A stretch of 64,000 bases of DNA from Carpediemonas membranifera (lineage: Eukaryota > Fornicata). The stretch is from positions 248,001 to 312,000 of the forward strand of contig JAHDYR010000014.1 in assembly GCA_019828565.1 (NCBI GenBank), in the 5' to 3' direction. This document shows, one piece after another, positions 20,025 to 30,956 of this stretch. A program made the position numbers and the translations under genes. How positions within the stretch are numbered: the first letter of the stretch is position 1; each line of letters begins with the position of its first letter. The notes under the pieces are model-generated. The model searched no databases. It was given only the letters and a program-made list of their open reading frames with translations, and had not been told where the DNA came from.

Positions 20025-20373
20025 GTGCAGGCTAGGACCTATGTAAATACTCGGCTTAGTGGCGATGGAGACGCAGCACTTAACGCGACTGCCGCCCTTT
20101 TGCATGCCAGTATATTCCAGGCTGGCGCAGATTATGGCTGCTTCGGCGGCCATCTAACCAGACAACAAGTCACCTCATGCCGCGCGGGGCGCAGTTTTGC
20201 TGCTGTTTACGTGAGCGTATATAAATAGAGATTCTGGCAACAAGGTGCTGTTGTGACAAAATTTTCTTATCAGACCCGTGCTTCTGAGACATCATGGGAC
20301 CCGTCTGCGCCAGCTGCCATGAAGTGTCATGTCTGCGCTGAGGGTCCTAAGATGCTCGCTGGCGAAATTCATA
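20025..20373. other. Intergenic region with TATA-like motif
   Basis: A 349-bp gap before the phosphatase. TGTAAATAC follows the importin stop. GCGTATATAAATAG lies near 20216, ~155 bp upstream of the chosen phosphatase start, and could be a promoter element. No RNA gene seen. Confidence 0.4.
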
Positions 20374-21303
20374 ATGGACCCTCAGAAGTACCTGGAAACG
20401 CTTCGAAGCGGCAAATATCTTGCTCTGAAGGATGTAATACACTTGTTTATGAAGGCCTCTGAGATTCTTATCGAGGAACCTAACGTTGTCCCCGTCTCAA
20501 GTCCCGCTTCTGTTGTAGGCGACGTTCATGGCCAGTTCTACGACGTTAACTTCATGCTGGAGCAGATGGAGGTATACAACCAGAATTGCAACCGTAATTA
20601 CATCTTCCTCGGCGACTACGTCGACCGTGGCTACTACTCGATTGAGACTCTGTGCACTCTGCTTGTTCTCAAGGTCCTGCACCCCAAATCGATCACCATT
20701 CTCCGTGGAAATCACGAGTGCCGCGACACGTCTCGGATGTACGGCTTTTTCGACGAGTGCATGAGAAAGTACGGCACTCCCTCCGTGTGGCGCGCCGCCA
20801 CAGACATGTTTGATGCCATCCCCGTTGCTGCGGTCATTGACGGCAAGATCCTGTGTGTCCACGGTGGCATCTCCCCCGACATGGTCACCGTCGACCAGCT
20901 GAACCTGCTCCCCCGCGACGACGAGATCCCCATGGAGGGCACCCTGTGTGACATCATGTGGAATGACCCCGACCCCGCTGTCGAGGAGTGGGCCCAGTCC
21001 TCCCGCGGCACCGGCTTTGTGTTCGGCCACAAGGCGGTGTCGAAGTTCAACCGGGTCAACGGCCTCACCCTCATCGCCAGGGCCCACCAGCTGGCCGAGG
21101 AGGGTTTCAACTTCCCCCTCGGTGAGGAGGCCGGCCTGGTGACCGTCTGGTCGGCCCCCAACTACATGTACAGGAACCGCAACAAGGCGTCCGTCATGCA
21201 TGTCGACAGCGCCGCCCCCCACTTCTGGGTGTTCGACGCTGTGCCCGATGAGGACCGCGTCCCTCCTCCGGGAGACTTCTTCTTCCCTGCTGCATTCCTT
21301 TAG
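20374..21303 (+). CDS. PP2A-family Ser/Thr phosphatase catalytic subunit, PP6-like
   Basis: A 309-residue metallophosphatase. All metal-binding and catalytic blocks are present: GDVHGQ, GDYVDRGYYS, RGNHECR and CVHGGISPD, plus RAHQL and WSAPNY. The start MDPQKYLETLRSGKYL resembles PP6 (an Asp-Lys-Tyr start then Lys-Tyr-Leu). The C-terminus ends Phe-Leu, close to the methylated DYFL/TPYFL tail of PP2A, PP4 and PP6. In other eukaryotes PP6 works with SAPS-domain regulators in cell-cycle and trafficking control. An in-frame ATG at 20329 would add 15 residues, but family length favours 20374. Assignment to PP6 rather than PP4 is moderate. Confidence 0.88.
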   Translation: MDPQKYLETLRSGKYLALKDVIHLFMKASEILIEEPNVVPVSSPASVVGDVHGQFYDVNFMLEQMEVYNQNCNRNYIFLGDYVDRGYYSIETLCTLLVLKVLHPKSITILRGNHECRDTSRMYGFFDECMRKYGTPSVWRAATDMFDAIPVAAVIDGKILCVHGGISPDMVTVDQLNLLPRDDEIPMEGTLCDIMWNDPDPAVEEWAQSSRGTGFVFGHKAVSKFNRVNGLTLIARAHQLAEEGFNFPLGEEAGLVTVWSAPNYMYRNRNKASVMHVDSAAPHFWVFDAVPDEDRVPPPGDFFFPAAFL

Positions 21304-22017
21304 GGTCCATGTGACTTCCCGGAGTCTCGAGAGAAACAGCCTTGGTCGACCCCGACGGATTCGTTTATACGATTAGGTAAATGAAGAACGTCAAATGGTG
21401 CATCTTTTTGGCCTCACTGATAATTTTCGCACCGAGGTCATCATGCGAGTTTAAGCCATTTTTGCCACAGTCATCAAGTCGCGCAGGCAAAGGCTAACAA
21501 TTATCAACAAGACTATACTCGAACGGGATCGCTACTATAGCAACTTCTTCGTTTCTTTACGTGTATATCTTGGTAACCAATCCAACCTGGATGATCGATA
21601 TGCCCCTCTTGTGCTGAGCGTGAAGCTTTTGGCGTGGTACTCCTCGGAGTAGCGGATGCAAGGCCCGCCATTGCCATTTGAAGATCGTGGAATCATTTTC
21701 CATGCACAGGAGGCTGTCTGACAGGTCTAATTATTAAGTAACATCAATTTCTCCTCGTCATTATCTCTTTCGGAACTTTACCGCATTAAACATAGTTCTC
21801 TGCGCGCAATCACCGTATTTGCCTCATGCCAGTAGTCTTTTAGACAGCCCGATTCTGTCCAGAATAAGAACAGCTTTTCTTTCCTAAACTCGCCAAACAA
21901 TGAACCGAAGGCTGGGCAGTTAGACCAGTAGCATCAGCCAGAGCCAGTCTTACCACTCAGCAAGCGTGGGCCAAACCACGTTCACCGTTTCCCAGGCTCC
22001 CTGACAACATCACACGG
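21304..22017. other. Long intergenic region
   Basis: At 714 bp this is the longest gap outside the retrotransposons, and it is AT-richer than the genes around it. I see no open frame with coding character, no tRNA-like cloverleaf and no obvious repeat. It may hold the promoter of the endonuclease IV gene or an unrecognised non-coding RNA. Confidence 0.4.
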
Positions 22018-22908
22018 ATGGTGAGAATCGGCGCGCACGTTTCCATATCACCGAAGCCTATCGTAGCGGTGGACTCTGCGATTGCCCTAAAGGCCAATAC
22101 TATTCAGATTTTCACCCACAATGCTCGCAGCTGGAACTTCAAGGAGTTGGACGAAAAACAGCTTAAAGCATTCCGCGACGGTGTTGAAGAGGCATCGATA
22201 TCGCCTGTTATTGCCCATAGTGGCTACCTCTTGAATCCTGCTGCGACGGGGGAGAACTTCGACAAGAGCCGCGACAGCCTTGCCAAGGAGCTCGAGTATG
22301 CCGACGCTTTCGGGTGCAACTACCTCGTGGTTCACATGGGAAAGCACGGACTGAGCGTCAAGGCGAAGGCTAAGGCCGAAGATGTGGCCAAGTCAATAGA
22401 GGAGGGCATCGAGCGTATGGTGAACATGTTTACGGCCTTGAGGACTGAGATCATTGCGGCCAACACAATGATCATTATGGAGAACACGTCTGGCTGCGGG
22501 TCTAGCATGGGCGGTGATCTATCAGAGATTACGACGTTTATATCTAGGCTGCCCGATGACATAAGGCCAAAGGTCGGAATATGCCTCGACACCTGCCATC
22601 TCCACGCCGCCGGATATGGTCTGGACATCACTAGAGTCGCCAAGAGCGTGGCTAGGATACGCGCTGACGTCGACCTTTCTCTGGTCAAGGCCATCCACGT
22701 CAACGACTCGAAGGGGGCAGTCGGGTCTCTGCTGGACAGACACGAGCACCTGGGGCTCGGGGACATCGGGGCTGAGGGGCTTGGCGTGTTCTTATCAACG
22801 CCAGAGCTGGCTGGGCTCCCGTTGATCTTAGAGACACCCGTGGATGAGAAGAATGGTCATGAGACCAACATGAGGGCCCTCAGACGCATAGTGGCACGCA
22901 AAGGATGA
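22018..22908 (+). CDS. nfo: Endonuclease IV (AP endonuclease, Nfo/Apn1 type)
   Basis: A 296-residue TIM-barrel enzyme that cuts DNA 5' of abasic sites in base excision repair. The zinc-ligand blocks are intact in order: HSGYLLN, VVHMGKH, ENTSGCGSSMG, CLDTCHLHAAGYGLD, HVNDSKG, RHEHLGLGDIG and LETPV. The length is that of the compact bacterial and archaeal form, with no long C-terminal nuclear-targeting tail like yeast Apn1. Together with its patchy presence in protists this suggests lateral acquisition, though a tree would be needed. ATG 22018 is at the conserved RIGAHVS start. TATAAATA occurs about 15 nt after the stop. Confidence 0.96.
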   Translation: MVRIGAHVSISPKPIVAVDSAIALKANTIQIFTHNARSWNFKELDEKQLKAFRDGVEEASISPVIAHSGYLLNPAATGENFDKSRDSLAKELEYADAFGCNYLVVHMGKHGLSVKAKAKAEDVAKSIEEGIERMVNMFTALRTEIIAANTMIIMENTSGCGSSMGGDLSEITTFISRLPDDIRPKVGICLDTCHLHAAGYGLDITRVAKSVARIRADVDLSLVKAIHVNDSKGAVGSLLDRHEHLGLGDIGAEGLGVFLSTPELAGLPLILETPVDEKNGHETNMRALRRIVARKG

Positions 22909-23206
22909 TCGGCACGTGGCTATAAATATAGGTTGCCGTTTTCGAAACACTCATTATTCCAAGAAGAAACTGAACCGAGGGTCGTGGGAAGATCTTGCAC
23001 TTGGGCGGCAGGGGAAGACATGGATGTAATCACTTGGGCGCAGGGAGTAGTGCGGGAGACAAAGACATCAACGAATGACCGATGGACACTAATAACGAAT
23101 ATATTCGTTGATTTTTGCTTAAACTGCACAAGCACACGTGGAATTCGAAATCAGAGGACAAATCACGAGCAGGATGCCCGTATTTGGCCACCAAAGAAGC
23201 GATCTA

Positions 23207-26200
23207 ATGCGTTTATCGCTATTTCTCTTGCTTGTACACTATTCTCTCTGTTTAACAACGATAACTTTTGGACAATCGGCCGCTTTAACAGGTGACGCCC
23301 AGGATCTCGGTACCAACATGCGCGATGGTATTCTCGCCGCGTTTTCCGCCTACAACAGCGAGCAAACCGCCTTTGATGTCCAATTGGTAAGCCTGGATGA
23401 CGGCTACGAGCCCGCCAACACCCTGACCAATACGGACATTCTCGTCAACGACACCGGTGTATTCGGCCTCCTCGGATACACTGGCACGCCCACCGTGTCC
23501 AAGATCTTCGACGACGTGATGTACCACGAGGTGCCCCTCATCGGCTCCTTCACTGGGGCCCGTTTCCTCCGTGACCCATTCAACCCGCACGCCCTCAACC
23601 TCAGGGCCAGCTACGATGACGAGATCATGGGTGTTGTTCAGTATTTGATCAGCAAGGGCCGCACGTCATTTGCTACATTCGTTCAATTTGATGCGTTCGG
23701 TCAGGCAGGCCTCAACGCCCTCGAGCTGGCCCTCGAGAGCTTCAAGCTCCCCGTGCTAGCAGCAGGCACTTATGTACGCGGTACAACAGACATCACAGCG
23801 GGTGCTACCGCCATCCGCGACGGTCTTGGCACCAACATCCCCGATTGCATCATCATGACCGGAACCGCTGCAGCTCTCGCCGCATTCGTCGCCGAGATGC
23901 AGCCCGAGTACCCCGATACTGTCTTCTATACGGTCTCTTTCGTCGGACCCGAGGCGTTCTCTGCTGCCCTGCTTGCCGCGGACGTCGACCTGACCAACAT
24001 TCTCGTCTCGCAGGTGGTACCATACTTCCCCGACGACGGCTTCTCCATCCTCACAAGCTACGAGGCTGACATGGCCGCGTACGACCCAACCGCGTCAGTC
24101 GGCTTCGGCACGCTCGAGGGGTGGATGGTGGGCAAGCTCGTCACCACCACCCTGAACCGGATGAGCTCGACGACGATCACTAGGGCCAGTTTCCTCGACG
24201 CTCTGTACATGAGCGGTCTCTTCCACTTCGACGACATCCGTGTGGGTCCCTACGGCTACGAGTGCGAGTCGGAGTACTCCTACAGCGGTTGTGCGTGCTC
24301 CCAGGGCATGCACTTCGTCTACCTGTCTTCATTGAACTCAGACGGGTCCTACTACCGCGTGTATGACCACTACTTCGAGTACTGCGGCGCCATGAACGCA
24401 GACGACACCGAACCCGCCCTCCTCGTCGGCCAGTCCGCCCCCCTCTCTTACAGCGCCTCTATTGGGGATGTAGGGCGCGGTGTGAGGGCCGGGACCGCAC
24501 ACGCGTTCATTGACGCCAACGCTGCGGGCCTCCTTCCCTTTGCCGTGGTGATGCTCTCACTTGATGACTCCTACGACGCCACCAAGACAGTCGCCCAGGT
24601 CGATTTACTTATCAACACGTACGGCGTGGTCTCTCTTCTTAACCTGGTCGGCACATCGCAGGCCCTCGCTGTGATACCCGAGTACACCAACGTCTCTGGG
24701 TCCGTCACACCCGTGGTCGGCGTCTACAGCGGCGACCGGTCCTTGAGATCGGAGGGCTCCGTTGTCAACATCAGAGCCAGCTACGACGCCGAGGTCGCCG
24801 TGATGGTTGACCACGCCATCGAGCAGGGCGAGGTGCAGCAGTACGTCTTGTTCCGGCAGGACGACGGGTTCGGCCAGAGCGGCGAGGATGCGTTGAATCT
24901 GAGCCTAGCTTTCATCAACCTGACCATCGCCGCCGTGGGTACATATCCGAAAGGCACGACAGACGTGAGCCAAGCCATCCAGGACCTCTTCCACTCCGAC
25001 ACGTTCGACATGACCAAGGACTACGCGGTGATCATGATGTGTACCCCAGAGGCAGCTGAGGAGTTCTTACTGGCAACCATGAGCGACAGATCGAGTGATG
25101 ACCTCATGAACGCCTGGTTTTATATGACGAGCCTCAGCCTCGAGACGATGTCGTCAAGAATCGGATCCTATGTGGTTGACAACGATATCAGCAGGATCTA
25201 TCTGACCAACGTGGTGCCCATGCCGACTGACTTCGAAATCACCTTCTCCGACTCCGAGTTACACGGTCTCATGTACAGCAACGCCAGCCAAGTTTCTGCT
25301 GTCGAGGGCTATCTGGCGGGGTGGCTCTTTGTGCAGGCCCTCATCCGGAGCGGCGTGCGGACAGCGGCGGAGGTGACCCCGGACGTCATCCTCGAGAACA
25401 CCGTTGGTAGTTTCGTCCTCAGCGATGACATCACTGCCGAGCTGACCGATAGTTGCAACCAGGGCCTGCGCCAAGTCCAGCTGCTTCAGGTCCGCGGCGA
25501 CTCAGGCACGTACTCCGACTACAACCGCGTCTCAATCAGCGGGGACGACTGGTATACGTTCACCGAGTGCACCATGCACGACGCTCTCAAGGAGGCCGAC
25601 TGCGACGCGGGCTACCAGCCCCTATTCGACACCTCTGAGTTCGTGGCGACGGCGTGTGCGGCATGCCTGCCTGGCACATTCAGCGCTGACGGCCAGGGCT
25701 GTGAGGACTGCCCCGCCGGCTATGTTACCGACAACCTAGGCGCCATGGAGTGTTCGCCCTGCCCCTCAGGGTACTACCAGGACCGCGACGGCTCCTCTTA
25801 CTGCGTACAGTGTGACACTTTCTCATACAGCAGCGAGGCTGGCGCCACTGAGTGTGTCGCGTGTCCAGACAACTCCATGGTCACGGTCTCGGACGGCGCG
25901 ACCTCCCTTGCCCAGTGCATGTGCCGCGGCGGGTACTTCGGCAACGCGTCCATCGAGGCGTGCACCGCCTGTCCTGACGGGGCGACGTGCTGCAAGGACG
26001 CCTCCTGCCTGTACGGCGTGGTTGACCCCCTGCCCCAGCCCGGGTACTACAAGTACGACCGCGACACCTTCCTCGCCTGCATCCCGGCCGACGCCTGCCT
26101 CGGGTCCGTCGCCCAGTACGGCGACGACGTCACAGCCGACGAGGACGCCGCCAACCGTTGTGAGGAGGGCTACGACGACTTTTTGTGTGGCTCCTGCACG

Positions 26201-28304
26201 ACAACATATTACCGCGCTGACAACATGTGCAACAGATGCACCGGATCTGCCCTTATGGATGTCATTAGAGGCCTCGGGCTGCTCGTGGGCACGTTTGTCG
26301 TGGCGTTCGTCGTGATGGTTGTCTCTACGATGATGCAGATGACCATGCCTCTGCTCGACATCGCTCTCGACTTCTTCAACCTATGCACCATACTTTCATT
26401 CGTCGACATCAACTGGCCCAGCCGCTTCTACTCCCTCTTCTCGTTCACAGGCATCTTCACCCTCAATATTGAGTTCTTCGCCCCGGCGTGCGTCGGAGTC
26501 CTCCGCCCCATCTTCAATGACATCTACCTCAGGTCCGTGGTATGGCTCGTCTTCCCCTTCCTCTACATCCTCGTCTGCATCCACGTGTTCATCGGCAGCA
26601 CGATGCTCTCATTCATTCTCAGCAAGCCCGACCTCACCAGTGCCAACGCCAACGTGTCGAACTACGATGTGTTCAGGACCGTCATCGGCTCCCCCGGCTA
26701 CCTACACCACATTGGTCGCGTCCTTTGTCCGTTTCCTCATGTTTTTCTTCCCAGGCATGCTAGTCCAACTCGTTTCACCCCTAATCTGCGCGCACCAGGA
26801 CACAGTCTTTTACAACTCCAGAGCGCCTCAAGTACAGTGCACCGGCCTTGAATGGAACATCTGGCGGGTCATTATTGTCGTCCTCACGATCATCATCGGT
26901 ACTGTCCCGGTTGTCCTATTCGCCGCAGCCGCGACCCGCATCAAAGCCATCAGACACAACGTCCAGCTGGCCAAGCTCAAGAAGCAGTCACTCAAGGAGG
27001 CCCGCAAGAACCGTGCGCGGTCGGCCAACGGCTCCAGCCGCGGGTCATCCAGAATCAGTGGCCGTGCGAAGGGTGGCTCCTCAGCTGGAGAGTCCAGCGG
27101 GTCTCACGGGTCTTGGTCGGCCATACTCGGGAACAAGCTGCAGAATAAGGCTGGCGGGTACTTCAAGCACGCGATATGGCCGGCCATCATCCCCTTCAAG
27201 ACGTCGTCGTTCTTTGTATTCAACATGCTCCAGCTCAGGACCGTTGTTCTCGTCCTCATCGTCATTTTCGTCGACAAGGCGGTCACCCAGCTGTTCTGGA
27301 TGGGCGCTTTCACCGTGACCTACCTGGCCTACATCCTCCAGGCACGGGCGTACAGACGGCGGTGTCACGTCATCATCTCTGGCGCCACCCATCTTATATT
27401 CTGCGGGTTGCTCTGGTTTGGATTCATACTCATCGAAGACACGTGGGAAGAGGCCTCTATGCAGGTCCTCGTCGTCATGCTGCTGGCCGCCATGGCAATC
27501 ATCTATGTCCCATTCGCGGTGTTCGATTCGAAGGTGCTCTTCCCCACCAGCGCCATCAAGGGCGTCCTTGTCCTCATCAGAATGCGCCTCATCGAGCGGT
27601 CTTGGGGCAGGCATCTCCTCATCAAGCTCGAGAAGCTCGAGGACGTCTTCTACGTCTCTTACTACCGGCTCCGCGACAAGGTAGTCGAGTACAACCGGCG
27701 CAGGTGGGATAAGGCTGCGAAGAAACGCAAGATCCGTGAAGACAAGGAGCGGGCAAAGCAGAAGCGCAAGGCCGAGAAGGAGGAAGCCCGTCGCAAGGCC
27801 GTCCAGCTCTTCAGCATGGGAGCCGCCGCGGAGCTAATGCTGAACAACGAGGACAGCACGCTCGTCCCCAGCCCCGACGCCCCCAAGCACCTCAGGTCAT
27901 CTAGCGGCACTCTCGGGGTGGGCAGTGATGCGACGTATGATCACATCCTCGCACAGAAGCCCCCGACTGACCTCCCCAAGCCGAAGAAGCGGCTGTCCAT
28001 CGCTGACGGCGAGCCCGAGGAGATCCCCAGAGAAGTATCAAGGTCGACACCGCTCCCAAGCGACCCAAGGCTGCGGGAAATCATGGCGAACCTCGACACG
28101 AAGCTGGGTAGGGGCGTGCAGCAGTCGTCTGTCGGTGACCTCACTGAAGAGAGCTCCGACGGTTCGAACTTCACTACGCCGAGACCCCCTGCTCTTGATG
28201 ACAGCTTCTCGAGTGGATACGAGTCGGGCTACGACGACGAGAGTGATGGCCCAAGCCGTGCTATCGTCGAGAACAGCGAGGATTCGGGACCGGAGAGCAA
28301 TTGA
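23207..28304 (+). CDS. Large sensor-like receptor: two periplasmic-binding domains, Cys-rich region, multi-pass membrane domain (apparent frameshift)
   Basis: A protein of ~1700 residues. After a signal peptide at MRLSLFLLLVHYSL come two tandem type I periplasmic-binding (receptor ligand-binding) domains. Each starts with a GQSA(A/P)L block, at about residues 30 and 415. Then comes a Cys-rich region with repeated C-P-x-G-x-Y/F motifs (GCC2/GCC3- or TNFR-like), eight or nine membrane helices, and a cytosolic tail with a Lys/Glu coiled coil and acidic end. This order recalls class C G-protein-coupled receptors. The reading frame changes once near 26691-26695, a run of five C. Dropping one C joins both frames into one continuous helix region. 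Start 23207 gives the signal peptide; 23174 is an alternative ATG. Confidence 0.75.
26691..26695 (+). other. Homopolymer C5 at the apparent frameshift of the receptor gene
   Basis: Upstream of this run the coding frame matches the membrane domain up to VIGSP. Downstream the next frame continues with a hydrophobic helix ending FFFPGMLVQL. A one-base excess in the run explains this. A 40-nt intron at 26715-26754 (GTCGCG to CCCAG, pyrimidine-rich) also fits the frame but would remove most of that helix. Confidence 0.55.
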
Positions 28305-28689
28305 GCTGTGCAAATCTGTCATATCTATTTTATAAATTCGGATTCATCAAAACCTGATTACTTTCCTGTGGAACGCACATTTCGGATTTGGAATGATGTG
28401 GGGCAGAAGATTATAAGCATGCAGAGCAAGCCTATGTGCTGGCGGCCGGCGGGGATCCTGCCTTGCTCCCGAATCCACACCACTATGGAAGAAAAACGGT
28501 GATATACTGCTGATCAACGTTCAAGAATGAGTCAGTCAAAGATCTAGCGTGAGTATCGCGGGTTGCCGCTCAATATGGTGCAGTGTGCTTAGTATAAATC
28601 GCTTGATTCTGTGTAAATCGGGTCGATCTTTTGAAGTCAAATCGGGTCTTGTGGTTCTGTTCTTGCGACGAGGCGTAAAGAATTACTCA
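28305..28689. other. Intergenic region
   Basis: A 385-bp gap. TATAAATTC lies ~25 nt after the receptor stop. In-frame codons upstream of 28690 lack an ATG, so the next gene starts there. No RNA gene seen. Confidence 0.4.
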
Positions 28690-30000
28690 ATGGGATTGGA
28701 ACTAATTCTTGATGGCCATGCCTGGCTCATCGCCCTACCCCTCTCAGTGCTCCTTGGAACCGCCATGATGGCGTTTGCTTACTACGTTATCGACAAGTAC
28801 GTATATGAGGGCTTTTTCCACGAGATCTTCACTTCCGTACACGGTTACTACGTTCTCATCGCCATTGTCCAGGCCCACTTCCTCAGCAACCGCTTCATGC
28901 CCATCGGCAAGCCGCACACGCTCAGGGAATGGCTTCCTGCTCTCATCGGCAGCTCCAGACACCTCTTCGGAGCGGCTGCAGCCATTGTCGCCTACACCGC
29001 GCTTCGGCTGATCATGACGCTGCTGGACATCCCCAAGGACCACCAGGGTGCGGGCCACAGCACGGCGATTGTCCTCGGTTTCTTCATAGCTGCCTTCAAC
29101 GACACGTGCTGCGACAGCTTCCTTGATAAGTGGATCAAATGGCCCCCGTTCCGCATTGCACTGTGGTTCCCCTTCCTTGTTGCCGGCTGGCTGGCGGTCT
29201 ACTACCTCCCCATCGGCATCGGGAACGCCATGGATGACTTCAACGGCACCCGCTGGATCGGCGCCCTCGCCATCCTCCAGTGGGTTATCGTTTCCAACCT
29301 CATCACCGGCCTGCATCTAAACCAGGTCTGGGCGGAGGCCCGCCAGTCCGAGGCCTTCCCCTTCACCCCCGCCGCCGTCGCCCTCATTCGCACTGCCCTC
29401 ATCATCGTGTGCGGCGTGTTCGCTGCCTTCTTCGCCTTCACCGTGGCTCGTACGACGTCTCCCGGTGCGACTGTCGAGGAGGCGTGGCACTGGGTCATGG
29501 CCCTCGGCACCCAGCCCCTCATCACCCTCATCACCCTCTCCTTGTACACCCCCAACTTCGCCTCTGTCAAGCCCCTCAGCGCCAGAGTCATGGTTCGTCT
29601 TCTCATCATCGCCTTTGGTGCCGCGATCAACTTCTCCATCGAACATCTCGTCTTCAACACAGGCTTCCTCGGAGCCAGCAGAGACGAGCTTTACCACCGA
29701 CCCACGGTCGCCCTCAACTTCGCCATCTCCATCATGCCACTCTCCCACCACTGGTTCTCGGGCCGTTGGGGTTTTATCCTCAACCGTGACCCCGATTTGC
29801 CTGTGCACGCTGAGCCCGCCGCCGAGGAGGAAGCTGCTAAGATCGAGGAGGAGGCAGCCGACTTTGTTCCCGCGTACCCTCTCTGCGACAGCACCCCCAG
29901 CCTTGAGACCAACGTTGACGACAAGTTTGGTGATGTAGTCGTCGACGAGAGTCGGCCAGACAGCCCCAAGAACGAGCTGCTCGAGGATGACAGAGAGTAA
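28690..30000 (+). CDS. Multi-pass membrane protein of unknown function
   Basis: A 436-residue protein with about nine to ten hydrophobic segments spread over residues 8-370. Aromatic and His residues lie at the membrane edges, and a Glu/Asp-rich cytosolic tail of ~75 residues follows (EEEAAKIEEEAADF). I recognise no transporter or enzyme signature. The layout would suit a transporter or channel, but this is only topology. The stop codon lies 13 bp before the ATG of the Nfu gene, and TATAAAT bridges the junction, so the 3' end of this transcript must overlap the next gene. Confidence 0.6.
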   Translation: MGLELILDGHAWLIALPLSVLLGTAMMAFAYYVIDKYVYEGFFHEIFTSVHGYYVLIAIVQAHFLSNRFMPIGKPHTLREWLPALIGSSRHLFGAAAAIVAYTALRLIMTLLDIPKDHQGAGHSTAIVLGFFIAAFNDTCCDSFLDKWIKWPPFRIALWFPFLVAGWLAVYYLPIGIGNAMDDFNGTRWIGALAILQWVIVSNLITGLHLNQVWAEARQSEAFPFTPAAVALIRTALIIVCGVFAAFFAFTVARTTSPGATVEEAWHWVMALGTQPLITLITLSLYTPNFASVKPLSARVMVRLLIIAFGAAINFSIEHLVFNTGFLGASRDELYHRPTVALNFAISIMPLSHHWFSGRWGFILNRDPDLPVHAEPAAEEEAAKIEEEAADFVPAYPLCDSTPSLETNVDDKFGDVVVDESRPDSPKNELLEDDRE

Positions 30001-30008
30001 GCTGGGCT

Positions 30009-30015
30009 TATAAAT
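30009..30015 (+). promoter_or_regulatory. TATAAAT at the junction of two genes
   Basis: The motif sits nine bases after one stop codon and overlaps the A of the next ATG (30014). It could serve as polyadenylation signal of the upstream gene, as initiator of the downstream gene, or both. Confidence 0.4.
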
Positions 30016-30820
30016 GCTCTCTGGTTACATGGAGTTGGCTAGACACGCAGTAAACGCCGGCCTTGCCTGCTTTGGTGCATGGATGCTGACTGCTGTTGAC
30101 TCGAGGGCGCCTGACGAAACAATGCTAAGTCTCTTCCAATGTCTTAGTGGCCGCAATATCTGTGCGAATGTTGGCCTCAGAAGCCTCACCATCACTGCTA
30201 ACAAGACATCGCTGCCCAACTACTTCCGGTTCCAGACAGATGTTCCCATCGACGCTCAGCTCGACAACAAGCGTCTCCTAGAGTTCAGCAGACACACCAG
30301 CAGCGGGTCTCAGCTTGCTACAAAGCTGTTCGACCACGACAGTGTCCGTATGGTGCTTCTCGGTCGTGACATGGTTGTGCTTCGTCTTGCCCAACGCGAG
30401 GACTTCGACACTCTTGCTAATCCCATCAAGAGCGACATCACATCCTTCCTAGAGAGCGGTGCAAGTGCCATTGAGCATCCCAAGCAGCCTGACGACGGTC
30501 TCAAAGACCTCACCATCCCAGTGCCCGACCCGATCGAAGGGGTCCCACTCCACATGGTTCACCTCCAGAAGGTACTCGATGTCGCCATCAGACCGACACT
30601 GAGGGCTGACCGTGGCGACCTTGACATCGTCGACTTCACGCCCCTGGAGGATGACAGTGTGGACGAGGTCACTGGTTACCCCAGAGGAGTGCTGTACGTC
30701 AGGCTGCAGGGGGCGTGTGCAGGCTGCCCTCACAGCAAGCAGACCATGCGCGGGTTTGTTGCGAACGTTGTCGGCCGTTACCTGCCAAATGTTGTCGACG
30801 TGATTGACGTTGACGCGTAG
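30014..30820 (+). CDS. Nfu-type iron-sulfur cluster scaffold
   Basis: A 268-residue protein. Residues ~55-155 match the Nfu N-terminal domain (a FRFQTDVPID stretch, later a SVRMVLLGRDMVVLR strand pair). Residues ~180-265 form the NifU-like C-terminal domain with IRPTLRADRGDLDIVDF and the cluster-binding CAGCPHS motif (CxxC). The protein carries or transfers 4Fe-4S clusters to client enzymes in mitochondria or mitochondrion-related organelles. The first ~50 residues precede the conserved domain and could contain an organellar presequence, but are not strongly basic. Alternative ATGs at 30029 and 30083 exist. In a metamonad this would belong to the ISC pathway of the reduced organelle. Confidence 0.9.
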   Translation: MLSGYMELARHAVNAGLACFGAWMLTAVDSRAPDETMLSLFQCLSGRNICANVGLRSLTITANKTSLPNYFRFQTDVPIDAQLDNKRLLEFSRHTSSGSQLATKLFDHDSVRMVLLGRDMVVLRLAQREDFDTLANPIKSDITSFLESGASAIEHPKQPDDGLKDLTIPVPDPIEGVPLHMVHLQKVLDVAIRPTLRADRGDLDIVDFTPLEDDSVDEVTGYPRGVLYVRLQGACAGCPHSKQTMRGFVANVVGRYLPNVVDVIDVDA

Positions 30821-30956
30821 AACATCGGGCGACGTTGCCCATTATAGTTCACTGCAGTAAAGTGCTATTGACACTTGTCTTGGTCTGAAAGCGTTTGGGA
30901 GCTCAGTTGTTCTGATGGTTTCATTTTGCGCGGCGCACAGTTGAGCGCGAAACAAA

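Noticed and set aside
26715-26754. A 40-nt intron in the receptor gene
   Set aside because: It fits the frame but would delete most of a good membrane helix, has a weak GTCGCG start and is longer than the other introns; a one-base homopolymer change is simpler.
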